A DNA stretch of 64,000 nucleotides. It comes from Paraburkholderia antibiotica. Its GTDB lineage: Bacteria > Pseudomonadota > Gammaproteobacteria > Burkholderiales > Burkholderiaceae. The notes beneath the pieces are model-generated. The model saw only the letters and a program-made list of their open reading frames with translations. It did not search any database and was not told where the DNA came from. The position numbers and the translations under genes were made by a program. This document shows positions 24,416 through 32,133 of the stretch, piece after piece; the first letter of the stretch is position 1; every line of letters starts with the position of its first letter. The stretch covers positions 62,001-126,000 of the forward strand of contig NZ_JABBFZ010000014.1 of assembly GCF_012927125.1 (NCBI RefSeq), written 5' to 3'.

Positions 24416-25339
24416 GTGACCGCCGCCGATCCGATCGCCGCCTACCTGTCGCATCTCGAACACGAGCGGCGGCTGTCGGCGCACACGCTGCGCGGCTACA
24501 CGCACGAATTCGACGAACTGAAGCGGCTCGCCAACGGCCGGCCGCTCGAAAGCCTGAGCGCCGTCGATATCCGCGGCGCCGTCGCGCGCGCGCATGCGGG
24601 CGGTCTCTCCGCGCGCTCGATCGGCCATCGGCTGTCGGCGTGGCGCGCGTTCTATCGCTGGCTCGCGGGCCGTGTCGAGATGCCGGCCAATCCGGTCGCC
24701 GCCGTGCGCGCGCCGAAGCAGGCGAAGCTGCTGCCGAAGGCGCTTTCCGTCGACGATGCCGCGCGCCTGATGGACAACCCGCCCGCCAGCTCGCCCGAAG
24801 GCCTGCGCGACCACGCGATGCTCGAACTGTTCTACTCGTCGGGCCTGCGTCTCGCCGAACTGGTCGGCCTCGACGTGCGCTTCACCGAGGTCGACGGCTA
24901 CCGCTCCGCCGGCTGGCTCAAGCTCGATTCCGGCGAGGTCGAAGTGCTCGGCAAGGGCAACCGGCGCCGCATCGTGCCTGTCGGCAGCAAGGCGGTCGCG
25001 GCGCTGAACGCGTGGCTCGCGGCGCGCGACCAGATGGTCCGGCACGATCCGCATCCGCTCTTTCTGTCGGTGCGCGGCAACCGGCTTTCGCCGAACGTGG
25101 TGCGCGAGCGCGTGAAGCGCGCGGCGCTCGTGGCCGGTATTCCGGCCAATGTGCATCCGCACGTGTTGCGCCATTCGTTCGCGACACACGTGCTGCAATC
25201 GAGCGGCGATCTGCGCGCCGTGCAGGAGCTGCTCGGCCACGCGAGCATCACCGCGACGCAGGTTTATACGGGGCTAGATTTCCAGCACCTCGCCCGCGTC
25301 TACGACAGCGCGCATCCGCGTGCGAAAAAACGCGACTGA
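24416..25339 (+). CDS. xerC: Tyrosine recombinase XerC
   Basis: The chromosome-dimer resolution recombinase that acts at dif with XerD and FtsK. The N-terminal SAM-like core-binding domain (AAYLSHLEHERRLSAHTLRGYTHEFDEL) is followed by the catalytic domain with Arg in SSGLRLAELVGL, Lys in LGKGNRRRIVPVG, His-x-x-Arg in HVLRHSFATHVL, His in LLGHASITATQ and the Tyr nucleophile in VYTGLDFQHL. I chose GTG at 24416 (VTAADPIAAYL) because it gives the family length (307 aa). A CTG overlapping the DUF484 stop is another possibility. This is the housekeeping recombinase, not evidence of an integrated element. Confidence 0.95.
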   Translation: MTAADPIAAYLSHLEHERRLSAHTLRGYTHEFDELKRLANGRPLESLSAVDIRGAVARAHAGGLSARSIGHRLSAWRAFYRWLAGRVEMPANPVAAVRAPKQAKLLPKALSVDDAARLMDNPPASSPEGLRDHAMLELFYSSGLRLAELVGLDVRFTEVDGYRSAGWLKLDSGEVEVLGKGNRRRIVPVGSKAVAALNAWLAARDQMVRHDPHPLFLSVRGNRLSPNVVRERVKRAALVAGIPANVHPHVLRHSFATHVLQSSGDLRAVQELLGHASITATQVYTGLDFQHLARVYDSAHPRAKKRD

Positions 25340-25459
25340 AGACTGAGGGCGCGACTGACGCCCCCCCACGCGGCCTCGCGGCCAGCGTCTGAATTTCACC
25401 CGCCGCGCCGGCCTCACGGCGCGGCCCATTGCCTGATCTACCGCTTTACCGACACCCTG

Positions 25460-26662
25460 ATGAATACCGTTACGCTCAAACCGTCGAAAGAAAAATCGCT
25501 GCTGCGCCGCCATCCGTGGGTCTATGCCAACGCGATCGAACACGTCGACGGCAAACCCGCGCCGGGCGCGACCGTGCTCGTGCGCGCGCACGACGGCCGC
25601 TTTCTCGCGCGCGCCGCGTATAGCCCGCACTCGCAGATCCGCGCGCGCGTCTGGAGCTTCGACGAAGCCGAGCCGATCGACCACGCGTTCTTCAAGCGCC
25701 GCGTGCAGCGCGCGCTCGCGCATCGTCGGACGATGGTGCGCGACACCGGCGCGGTACGGCTGATTTTCGGCGAGGCGGACGGCCTGCCGGGCCTGATCGT
25801 CGATTATTACGTTGCCGAAGACGCCGGCCAGCGCAGCCAGATCGTCTGCCAGTTCATGGCGACGGGCGTCGAGGCGTGGAAGGACGCGATCGTCGCGACA
25901 CTGGTCGGCGCGACTGGCTGCCCGAACGTCTACGAACGCTCTGACGTGTCGATCCGTCAGAAGGAAGGGCTCGAGCAGATCACCGGTGTGCTCGCGGGCG
26001 AGCCGCCGTCGGAGCAGTTGATCGCGAGCGAAAACGGCGTGCGCTATCACGTCGACGTGCGCAACGGCCACAAGACCGGCTTCTACGTCGATCAACGCGA
26101 CAACCGCCTGCTCGTGCAGCAGCTCGCGCAGGATCGCGACGTGCTGAACTGCTTCTGCTACACCGGCGGTTTTTCGTTGGCGGCGTTGAAGGGAGGCGCG
26201 AAACGCGTGGTGTCGGTCGATTCGTCCGGCGAAGCTTTGGCGATCGCGCAGCGCAACGTCGAGGCCAACGGCTTCGACGCCGAGCGCGCGACATGGCTCG
26301 ACGCCGACGCGTTCAAGACGCTGCGCCGCCTTTACGACGAAGGCGAGCGCTTCGATCTGATCGTGCTCGATCCGCCGAAATTCGCGCCGTCGCGCGAGCA
26401 TGTGGACCGCGCGTCGCGCGCGTACAAGGACATCAATCTGACGGGTCTCAAGCTGCTGCGACCGGGCGGCCTGCTGTTCACCTACTCGTGCTCGGGCGCG
26501 ATCGACCCGGAGTTGTTCCAGAAGATCGTCGCCAGCGCGGCCTCCGACGCGCGGGTCGATGCGCGCATCCTCAAGCGGCTCGGCGCGGGCGTCGATCATC
26601 CGCTGCTGACCGCGTTCCCGGAAGGCGAGTATCTGAAGGGCCTGCTGTTGCAAGTCGCCTGA
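25460..26662 (+). CDS. rlmI: RlmI-like 23S rRNA cytosine-5 methyltransferase
   Basis: A 400-residue class I SAM-dependent methyltransferase with an N-terminal PUA domain (HPWVYANAIEHVDGKPAPGATVLV), an EEHVD middle domain (RLIFGEADGLPGLIVDYY) and a Rossmann domain (VLNCFCYTGGFSLAALKGGAK; FDLIVLDPPKFAPSR; YKDINLTGLKLLRPGG; LFTYSCSG). RlmI methylates C1962 of 23S rRNA. An ATG at 25460 and length fit the family. Its closest annotated name in betaproteobacteria is often only class I rRNA methyltransferase, so the exact target base is inferred. Confidence 0.88.
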   Translation: MNTVTLKPSKEKSLLRRHPWVYANAIEHVDGKPAPGATVLVRAHDGRFLARAAYSPHSQIRARVWSFDEAEPIDHAFFKRRVQRALAHRRTMVRDTGAVRLIFGEADGLPGLIVDYYVAEDAGQRSQIVCQFMATGVEAWKDAIVATLVGATGCPNVYERSDVSIRQKEGLEQITGVLAGEPPSEQLIASENGVRYHVDVRNGHKTGFYVDQRDNRLLVQQLAQDRDVLNCFCYTGGFSLAALKGGAKRVVSVDSSGEALAIAQRNVEANGFDAERATWLDADAFKTLRRLYDEGERFDLIVLDPPKFAPSREHVDRASRAYKDINLTGLKLLRPGGLLFTYSCSGAIDPELFQKIVASAASDARVDARILKRLGAGVDHPLLTAFPEGEYLKGLLLQVA

Positions 26663-26906
26663 TCGCCCTTATGTACGGTCGATTACGCATGCCGGCGACA
26701 GCAACGGCAGGCGTCGGCGCAGACGAACCTCGACCCGGCCTCAACCGGCCGCGCCCAGTCCGACCTGCGCCCGCCTGGCAAATATGTTTCAATATCCGGC
26801 TGGACTGGGCCGCGCGCCGACCGGCTGCCGCGCCCACCTTATGCATCCGGCTAGCCTCGCGCTAGCGTTCGATCACGCACCGTTTCACGACTTACAGGCG
26901 ACCCAC

Positions 26907-28013
26907 ATGATCCCAGTCACCATCCTGACCGGCTTTCTCGGCAGCGGCAAAACCACCCTGCTCAAGCGCATCCTGAACGAAAAGCACGGCATGAAGATCG
27001 CCGTCATCGAGAACGAGTTCGGCGAAGAGAACATCGACAACGACATCCTCGTGCAGGACAGCAACGAGCAGATCATCCAGATGAGCAACGGCTGCATCTG
27101 CTGCACGATTCGCGGCGACCTGTCGCGCGTGCTGGGCGATCTGGCCGCGAAGAAGCAGGCGGGCGAAGTGGACTTCGACCGCGTCGTGATCGAAACCACC
27201 GGCCTCGCGAATCCGGGCCCGGTCGCGCAGACCTTCTTCATGGACGACCAGATCGCGAGCGAATTCCTGCTCGACGCGATCATCACACTGGTCGACGCGA
27301 AGCACGCAAACCATCAGCTCGACGAACACGAAGTGGTGCAGCGCCAGGTCGGTTTCGCGGACCGCCTGTTCATCACCAAGGCCGACCTGGTCGATGAAAA
27401 GCACATCGCCGATCTGCGTCACCGTCTGCTGCACATGAACCCGAAGGCGGCGATCAAGGTCGTCAATTTCGGCGAAGCGGACATCAAGGAAATCTTCGAT
27501 CTGCGCGGCTTCAACCTCAATTCGAAGCTCGAAATCGATCCGGACTTCCTGACCGAAGACGAACACGCGCACAGCCACGCGCATGCGCACGACGAGCACG
27601 GCCATACCCACGCCGATCACGACCATGACCACGATCACGCGAACTGCGATCACGACCATGGTCATTGCGATCACGAAGGCCACGACCACGCGCATCACCA
27701 CCATGCGCATCACGACGACAAGATCAAGTCGTTCGTGTACCGCAGCGACCGTCCGTTCGACGCGAACAAGCTCGAGGACTTCCTCGGCGGCATTCTGCAG
27801 ATCTACGGCGAGCATCTGCTGCGCTACAAGGGCGTGCTGTACATGAAGGGCGTCGATCGCAAGGTCGTGTTCCAGGGCGTGCATCAGATGATGGGTAGCG
27901 ATCTGGCCGCCAAATGGCAGCCGGCCGAGAAGAAGACCAACAAGATGGTGTTTATCGGCATCGATCTGCCGCGCGATCTGATCACCGACGGTCTCGACGC
28001 CTGCCTCGCCTGA
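26907..28013 (+). CDS. COG0523 (CobW/ZigA-like) GTP-dependent metallochaperone
   Basis: A 368-residue G3E-family GTPase. The N-terminus, MIPVTILTGFLGSGKTTLLKR, carries Walker A. The metal-binding CxCC is in SNGCICCTIRGDL near residues 62-68, and the base motif is TKADLVDE. Residues about 220-272 form an exceptional His/Asp-rich linker, a likely zinc or nickel store. The C-terminal CobW domain (IKSFVYRSDRPFDANKLEDFL) follows. The frame is open from 26784, but the ATG at 26907 is the family start. It lies upstream of dksA in the same direction, echoing the known association of COG0523 proteins with zinc-independent paralogues in zinc limitation. I found no convincing Zur site in the 244 bases upstream. 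Confidence 0.92.
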   Translation: MIPVTILTGFLGSGKTTLLKRILNEKHGMKIAVIENEFGEENIDNDILVQDSNEQIIQMSNGCICCTIRGDLSRVLGDLAAKKQAGEVDFDRVVIETTGLANPGPVAQTFFMDDQIASEFLLDAIITLVDAKHANHQLDEHEVVQRQVGFADRLFITKADLVDEKHIADLRHRLLHMNPKAAIKVVNFGEADIKEIFDLRGFNLNSKLEIDPDFLTEDEHAHSHAHAHDEHGHTHADHDHDHDHANCDHDHGHCDHEGHDHAHHHHAHHDDKIKSFVYRSDRPFDANKLEDFLGGILQIYGEHLLRYKGVLYMKGVDRKVVFQGVHQMMGSDLAAKWQPAEKKTNKMVFIGIDLPRDLITDGLDACLA

Positions 28014-28753
28014 GCGGACCGCACACCGGGCTCGCGCCGGCCGACGCCGCGCAGGCCCGGCGATCCGCCAGCCGGGCTGCCGAACGCGGGAAGCGGCATG
28101 CGCCGTGCTACTTGCATGCACATCCGCTCGCTACGGGCGCTGGTCGCCGCAGCCCTACGCGACGCGCAACGCCGAGTTAATCGTCTGCTGAAAATACCGG
28201 GCGACTCGCATCACGCTGCCCGACGGCCGCATTTGGACGCCGCTCACGTGAAAAGCGCGTGAAAACCCTGCTGTATGAATACGTGCACGACCATCGCTTT
28301 TTGCTCTTGTGCGCGTTATATTTTCGGGATATCAATGCGCCGCAGACAGATTTTCGGCAGATGCGGTAGCGGATTGTGATTCAGTTACAATACGTGCCCA
28401 CTGGAGAATGACAACGAATTGCCCGGTCGCGCGTATCCCGCGACGGGCCAGAAACGGCGCCGGAAAATCTTGTCCGGAGACACGCCGAAAATGCCGGCGG
28501 GCAAGGCCTGAAAGGGCACGCGCTTGCCGGCAAGCGATGCCTCAGGAGCACTGAGAATCGGTTTCCAGAGGAGTTCGGCCCCGCAGCGGCGTAGCTAGCA
28601 AGGCCCGGCGTTTGGCCGCCTGGCGCTTCGGCGTCACGACAGCCCATCGTTCGTGGCCACCCTGCGCTGCGCGTCCGCGCGACGCCTTTGCGGGCTATAC
28701 GAGAGTGCGGGCACTATGTAAGAGTTTTGCCTCACATTGAAGAAGTAAGCCAG
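28014..28753. other. Long leader/intergenic region before dksA
   Basis: 740 bases with no credible gene. It holds a perfect 16-base palindrome CGCTTGCCGGCAAGCG at 28521-28536, directly followed by a small stem CTCAG-GAGCA-CTGAG at 28541-28555, and possible -10 hexamers (TATATT near 28317, TACAAT near 28387). The structured stretch may be part of a long dksA 5' leader. It does not match a riboswitch class that I know. Confidence 0.4.
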
Positions 28754-29173
28754 ATGACGACGAAACGACTCTTGACCGAAGCCGAAATCCTGAAGATGAG
28801 CGACAAGGATTACATGAATGAGGATCAGCTCGCCTTCTTCAAGAACAAGCTCGAACAGCTGCAGGCGGACATTCTCCGCAATGCCGGCCAGACGACCGAG
28901 AACCTGCGCGAAACGGTAATCGTGCCGGACCCGGCCGACCGCGCAACGATCGAGGAAGAGCATGCGCTCGAACTGCGCACGCGCGACCGCGAACGCAAGC
29001 TGCTGAAGAAAGTGCAGCAATCGATCGCACGCATCGACGCGGGTGAATACGGCTGGTGCGAAGAAACCGGCGAACCGATCGGCATTCCGCGTCTGCTCGC
29101 GCGCCCCACGGCTACGCTGTCGCTCGAAGCCCAGGAGCGCCGCGAACTGCGCCAGAAGCTGTTCGGCGACTGA
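28754..29173 (+). CDS. dksA: RNA polymerase-binding transcription factor DksA (zinc-site degenerate)
   Basis: A 139-residue DksA that binds the RNA polymerase secondary channel and works with ppGpp. The coiled-coil with acidic tip is visible (IVPDPADRATIEEEHALELRTRDRERKLLKKVQQ; DxxDxA tip = DPADRA). In the C-terminal globular domain the four zinc cysteines of E. coli DksA (CxxC-x17-CxxC) are reduced to one: GWCEETGEP... and TLSLEAQERRE, that is C-x2-T-x17-S-x2-A. This should be a zinc-independent form. The longer frame starts at 28688; MTTKRLLTEAEIL at 28754 is the family-like start. A terminator follows at 29227. Confidence 0.93.
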   Translation: MTTKRLLTEAEILKMSDKDYMNEDQLAFFKNKLEQLQADILRNAGQTTENLRETVIVPDPADRATIEEEHALELRTRDRERKLLKKVQQSIARIDAGEYGWCEETGEPIGIPRLLARPTATLSLEAQERRELRQKLFGD

Positions 29174-29226
29174 TCAGCTGCGGCGCGGCTTCGGCTCCGC
29201 GCCCTGAAAACGCTGCTTCGTCGAGA

Positions 29227-29257
29227 GGCGCACGGAGAACCGTGCGCCTTTTCTTTT
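29227..29257 (+). terminator. Rho-independent terminator of dksA
   Basis: Nine-base stem GGCGCACGG / CCGTGCGCC with AGAA loop, followed by TTTTCTTTTTG. Confidence 0.9.
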
Positions 29258-29447
29258 TGTGTCAATTTCTGTGAAGATTCGCCGTGAGTTCGCGGTAAGC
29301 CGCCCTCCAGAGGCCGTCCTTGCGCCTCACGCGTCCGCCGTCCGGTGAACGCACCGCCTTGCCCCCTCAGCGCAACCTCTCCGCGTCCTCCTTTCTGCCT
29401 CTCACGCACTCGATGCGCCGTTTTTTGTCCTATGCCTTTTGGCGGAT

Positions 29448-29475
29448 CTTGATATGAAGGCGTGCGCCCTAAAAT
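29448..29475 (+). promoter_or_regulatory. Candidate sigma-32/sigma-70 promoter of hslVU
   Basis: CTTGAT, 13 bases, then CCCTAAAAT resembles the heat-shock consensus CTTGAA-N13-CCCCATNT. The same segment also offers TAAAAT as a sigma-70 -10 with CTTGAT 16 bases upstream. It lies about 110 bases before hslV, whose product is a known heat-shock protease. Confidence 0.5.
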
Positions 29476-29587
29476 AGATCGGACATGCGCTCACGAGCGC
29501 GCCAGCCGGCGCGCCGTCCGCTGACAGGATTCATGCGGTGGCGCGCCGCGCCGCCGTGTCCTACCCGTTTTGCAAAGAGGAACGCAT

Positions 29588-30124
29588 ATGGAGCAATTTC
29601 ACGGCACGACGATCGTTTCCGTGCGCCGCGGCAACAAGGTCGCGCTCGGCGGCGACGGCCAGGTGACGCTCGGCAACATCGTCATGAAAGGCGGCGCCAG
29701 GAAAGTCCGGCGCATCTATAACGGCAAGGTGCTGGTCGGCTTCGCTGGCGGCACGGCCGACGCCTTCTCGCTACTCGACCGCTTCGAGGCGAAGCTGGAA
29801 AAACATCAGGGCAATCTGACGCGCGCCGCCGTGGAGCTCGCGAAAGACTGGCGCACCGACCGCATGCTGCGCCGCCTCGAAGCAATGCTGATCACCGCGG
29901 ACGCCACCACCACGCTCGTCATCACCGGCAACGGCGACGTGCTCGACCCCGAAGGCGGCATCTGCGCGATCGGCTCGGGTGGCGCGTATGCGCAGGCGGC
30001 CGCGAAAGCGCTCGCGGACAACACCGAGCTGTCGCCGCGCGACATCGTGGAGAAGTCGCTGGAGATTGCCGGCGACATGTGCATCTACACGAACCACAAC
30101 CGCGTCATTGAGACGATCGAGTAA
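29588..30124 (+). CDS. hslV: ATP-dependent protease subunit HslV
   Basis: The proteasome-like peptidase of the HslVU complex (178 residues). The catalytic Thr lies in GTTIVSVRRGNKVALGGDGQVTLG. Other signatures are KGGARKVRRIYNGKVLVGFAGGTADAF and GSGGAYAQAAAKAL. The ATG at 29588 follows AGAGGAACGC. Unlike E. coli HslV, where Thr directly follows the initiator Met, here MEQFHG precedes it, so removal of six residues would be needed for an N-terminal Thr nucleophile. Ten bases separate it from hslU. Confidence 0.97.
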   Translation: MEQFHGTTIVSVRRGNKVALGGDGQVTLGNIVMKGGARKVRRIYNGKVLVGFAGGTADAFSLLDRFEAKLEKHQGNLTRAAVELAKDWRTDRMLRRLEAMLITADATTTLVITGNGDVLDPEGGICAIGSGGAYAQAAAKALADNTELSPRDIVEKSLEIAGDMCIYTNHNRVIETIE

Positions 30125-30133
30125 GGACCCACG

Positions 30134-31480
30134 ATGAGCACCATGACCCCCGCCGAGATCGTCTCAGAACTCGACAAACACATCATCGGCCAAGGCCGCG
30201 CGAAGAAAGCCGTGGCTGTCGCGCTGCGCAACCGCTGGCGCCGTCAGCAGGTCGAGGATCCGCTGCGCCAGGAAATCACGCCGAAGAACATTCTGATGAT
30301 CGGACCGACCGGCGTCGGCAAAACCGAAATCGCGCGGCGTCTTGCGAAGCTCGCGGACGCGCCGTTCATCAAGATCGAAGCGACCAAGTTCACCGAAGTC
30401 GGTTACGTGGGCCGCGACGTCGACAGCATCGTGCGCGACCTGATCGAGATTTCGGTCAAGCAGACCCGCGAAACGGAAATGCGCAAAGTGCGGACCAAGG
30501 CGGGCGACCTCGCCGAAGACCGCATTCTCGACATCCTGCTGCCCACCGCCCGCCCGGTCGGCTTCGGTTCGAGTTCGAGCGCGACCGACACCGCCGACGA
30601 GGGCAGCAGCACGCGCCAGACCTTCCGCAAGCGTCTGCGCGAAGGCGCGCTCGACGACAAGGAAATCGAGCTCGACGTCGAGCAGCCGCAGGTCGGCATG
30701 GACATCATGGGGCCGCCGGGCATGGAAGACATGACCGAGCAGATCCGTTCGATGTTCGCCAACATCGGCGGCGGCAAGAAAACGCGCCGCAAGATGAAGG
30801 TGAAAGAAGCGCTGAAGGTGCTCACCGACGAAGAAGCCGGCAAGATGCTGAACGACGAAGAGGTGAAGACCAAGGCGGTGCAGAACGTCGAACAGAACGG
30901 CATCGTGTTCCTCGACGAAATCGACAAGATCGCGTCGCGCAACGAAGCCGGCGGCGGCGAGGTATCGCGTCAGGGCGTACAGCGCGATCTGCTGCCGCTC
31001 GTCGAAGGCACGACGATCAACACCAAGTACGGCATGGTGAAGACCGACCACATCCTGTTCATCGCGAGCGGCGCGTTCCATCTCGCGAAGCCGAGCGATC
31101 TGATCCCCGAGCTGCAAGGGCGCTTTCCGATTCGCGTCGAACTCGACTCGCTGTCGGTGAAAGACTTCGAATCGATCCTCGTGTCGACCGATGCAAGCCT
31201 CGTCAAGCAGTACCAGGCCCTACTCGCGACCGAAGACGTGCACCTCGAATTCGCCGACGACGGCATTCGTCGTCTCGCCGAAATCGCCTACTCGGTCAAC
31301 GAGAAGACCGAGAACATCGGCGCGCGGCGTCTCTATACGGTGATCGAAAAGCTGCTCGAGGAAGTGTCGTTCTCGGCCGGCAATCATTCGGGCCACACGG
31401 TGCATGTCGACGCGGCGTATGTCGATCGCGCGCTCAACGAAGTCGCCGACGACGAAGACCTGTCGCGCTACGTGCTGTGA
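30134..31480 (+). CDS. hslU: HslU ATPase subunit of HslVU
   Basis: A 448-residue AAA+ (Clp/Hsp100) unfoldase that feeds substrates to HslV. It shows EIVSELDKHIIGQGRAKKAVAVALRNR, Walker A in IGPTGVGKTEIARRL, the GYVG pore loop in EVGYVGRDVDSIVRDL, a variable I-domain (about residues 110-230), Walker B in GIVFLDEIDKIA, and the sensor-2 and C-terminal region ENIGARRLYTVIEKLLEEV. It ends in LSRYVL, the tail that inserts into HslV. It overlaps no neighbour and ends at a strong terminator 26 bases on. Confidence 0.98.
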   Translation: MSTMTPAEIVSELDKHIIGQGRAKKAVAVALRNRWRRQQVEDPLRQEITPKNILMIGPTGVGKTEIARRLAKLADAPFIKIEATKFTEVGYVGRDVDSIVRDLIEISVKQTRETEMRKVRTKAGDLAEDRILDILLPTARPVGFGSSSSATDTADEGSSTRQTFRKRLREGALDDKEIELDVEQPQVGMDIMGPPGMEDMTEQIRSMFANIGGGKKTRRKMKVKEALKVLTDEEAGKMLNDEEVKTKAVQNVEQNGIVFLDEIDKIASRNEAGGGEVSRQGVQRDLLPLVEGTTINTKYGMVKTDHILFIASGAFHLAKPSDLIPELQGRFPIRVELDSLSVKDFESILVSTDASLVKQYQALLATEDVHLEFADDGIRRLAEIAYSVNEKTENIGARRLYTVIEKLLEEVSFSAGNHSGHTVHVDAAYVDRALNEVADDEDLSRYVL

Positions 31481-31506
31481 TAACACAAAGCGCTGACGCG
31501 TAAAAA

Positions 31507-31541
31507 ACGGGCTGCCCTGCAAAGGCAGCCCGTTCTGTTTT
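31507..31541. terminator. Rho-independent terminator between hslU and regA
   Basis: Ten-base stem ACGGGCTGCC / GGCAGCCCGT with CTGCAAA loop, flanked by A6 on the left and TCTGTTTTTG on the right. It can act in both directions for the convergent hslU and RegA-type gene. Confidence 0.85.
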
Positions 31542-31590
31542 TGCGTGGCGGGATGCGCCACGCCGACAGTCACCGCATCCGGCCCGGCGT

Positions 31591-32133
31591 TTATTGCTTG
31601 ACCGGCCGCTTCGCGAGCTTGCGCTGCAGAGTCCGTCGATGCATGTTCAGCGCCCGCGCGGTCGCCGAAATATTGCCGCCGTTGTCGGCGAGCACGCGCT
31701 GGATATGCTCCCATTCGAGCCGCGCCACCGACAGCGGCTGAGGATGCTCGATCGCCTCCTCCGCCTGCAACGCGCTCGCCTCGCTTTGCAGCGCGGAGAG
31801 AATCGTCTCGACGTTGGCCGGCTTCGCCAGATAGTTATCCGCGCCGTCCTTGACCGCCTGCACCGCGGTCGCAATGCTCGCGTAGCCGGTCAGCACCAGC
31901 ATGCGCGCATCGGGCTGCAGATCGCGCAACGGCGCGACGAGCGTGAGACCGGAGTCGTTGCCGAGATGCAGGTCGACGGTGATCTCGCTGAACTTCTGCT
32001 GATTTGCGAGCCGGATCGCTTCGTCCGCGTTGTGCGCCTCGCTCACCGTGTAGCCGCGCCGCGTCAAACCACGAGCGAGGATGCCGGAGAACACTTCGTC
32101 ATCGTCGATCACCAGAAAATTCTTTTCGCTCAT
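31591..32133 (-). CDS. regA: RegA/PrrA/RoxR-type redox response regulator
   Basis: A 180-residue response regulator. The receiver domain has the acidic pair in FLVIDDDEVF and phosphoacceptor Asp in EITVDLHLGNDSG, then VLTGYASIATAVQAVKDGADNYLAKPAN. The output domain is a Fis-type helix-turn-helix, NISATARALNMHRRTLQRKLAKRP, as in the RegA/ActR/PrrA family of global redox regulators. A much longer frame extends upstream in the same phase, but MSEKNFLVIDDD at 32133 is the family start. It overlaps the kinase stop by four bases (ATGA), so kinase and regulator are coupled. Confidence 0.9.
   Translation of the reverse strand: MSEKNFLVIDDDEVFSGILARGLTRRGYTVSEAHNADEAIRLANQQKFSEITVDLHLGNDSGLTLVAPLRDLQPDARMLVLTGYASIATAVQAVKDGADNYLAKPANVETILSALQSEASALQAEEAIEHPQPLSVARLEWEHIQRVLADNGGNISATARALNMHRRTLQRKLAKRPVKQ

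Larger units (their letters stand above)
29174..29587. other. Intergenic region between dksA and hslV
   Basis: 414 bases without a gene. It contains the dksA terminator (29227-29257) and a heat-shock-like promoter for hslVU (29448-29475). The middle shows nothing that I can support. Confidence 0.6.

Noticed and set aside
24416..25339. Tyrosine recombinase as a sign of an integrated element
   Set aside because: Sequence and context (dapF-DUF484-xerC) identify the housekeeping XerC.
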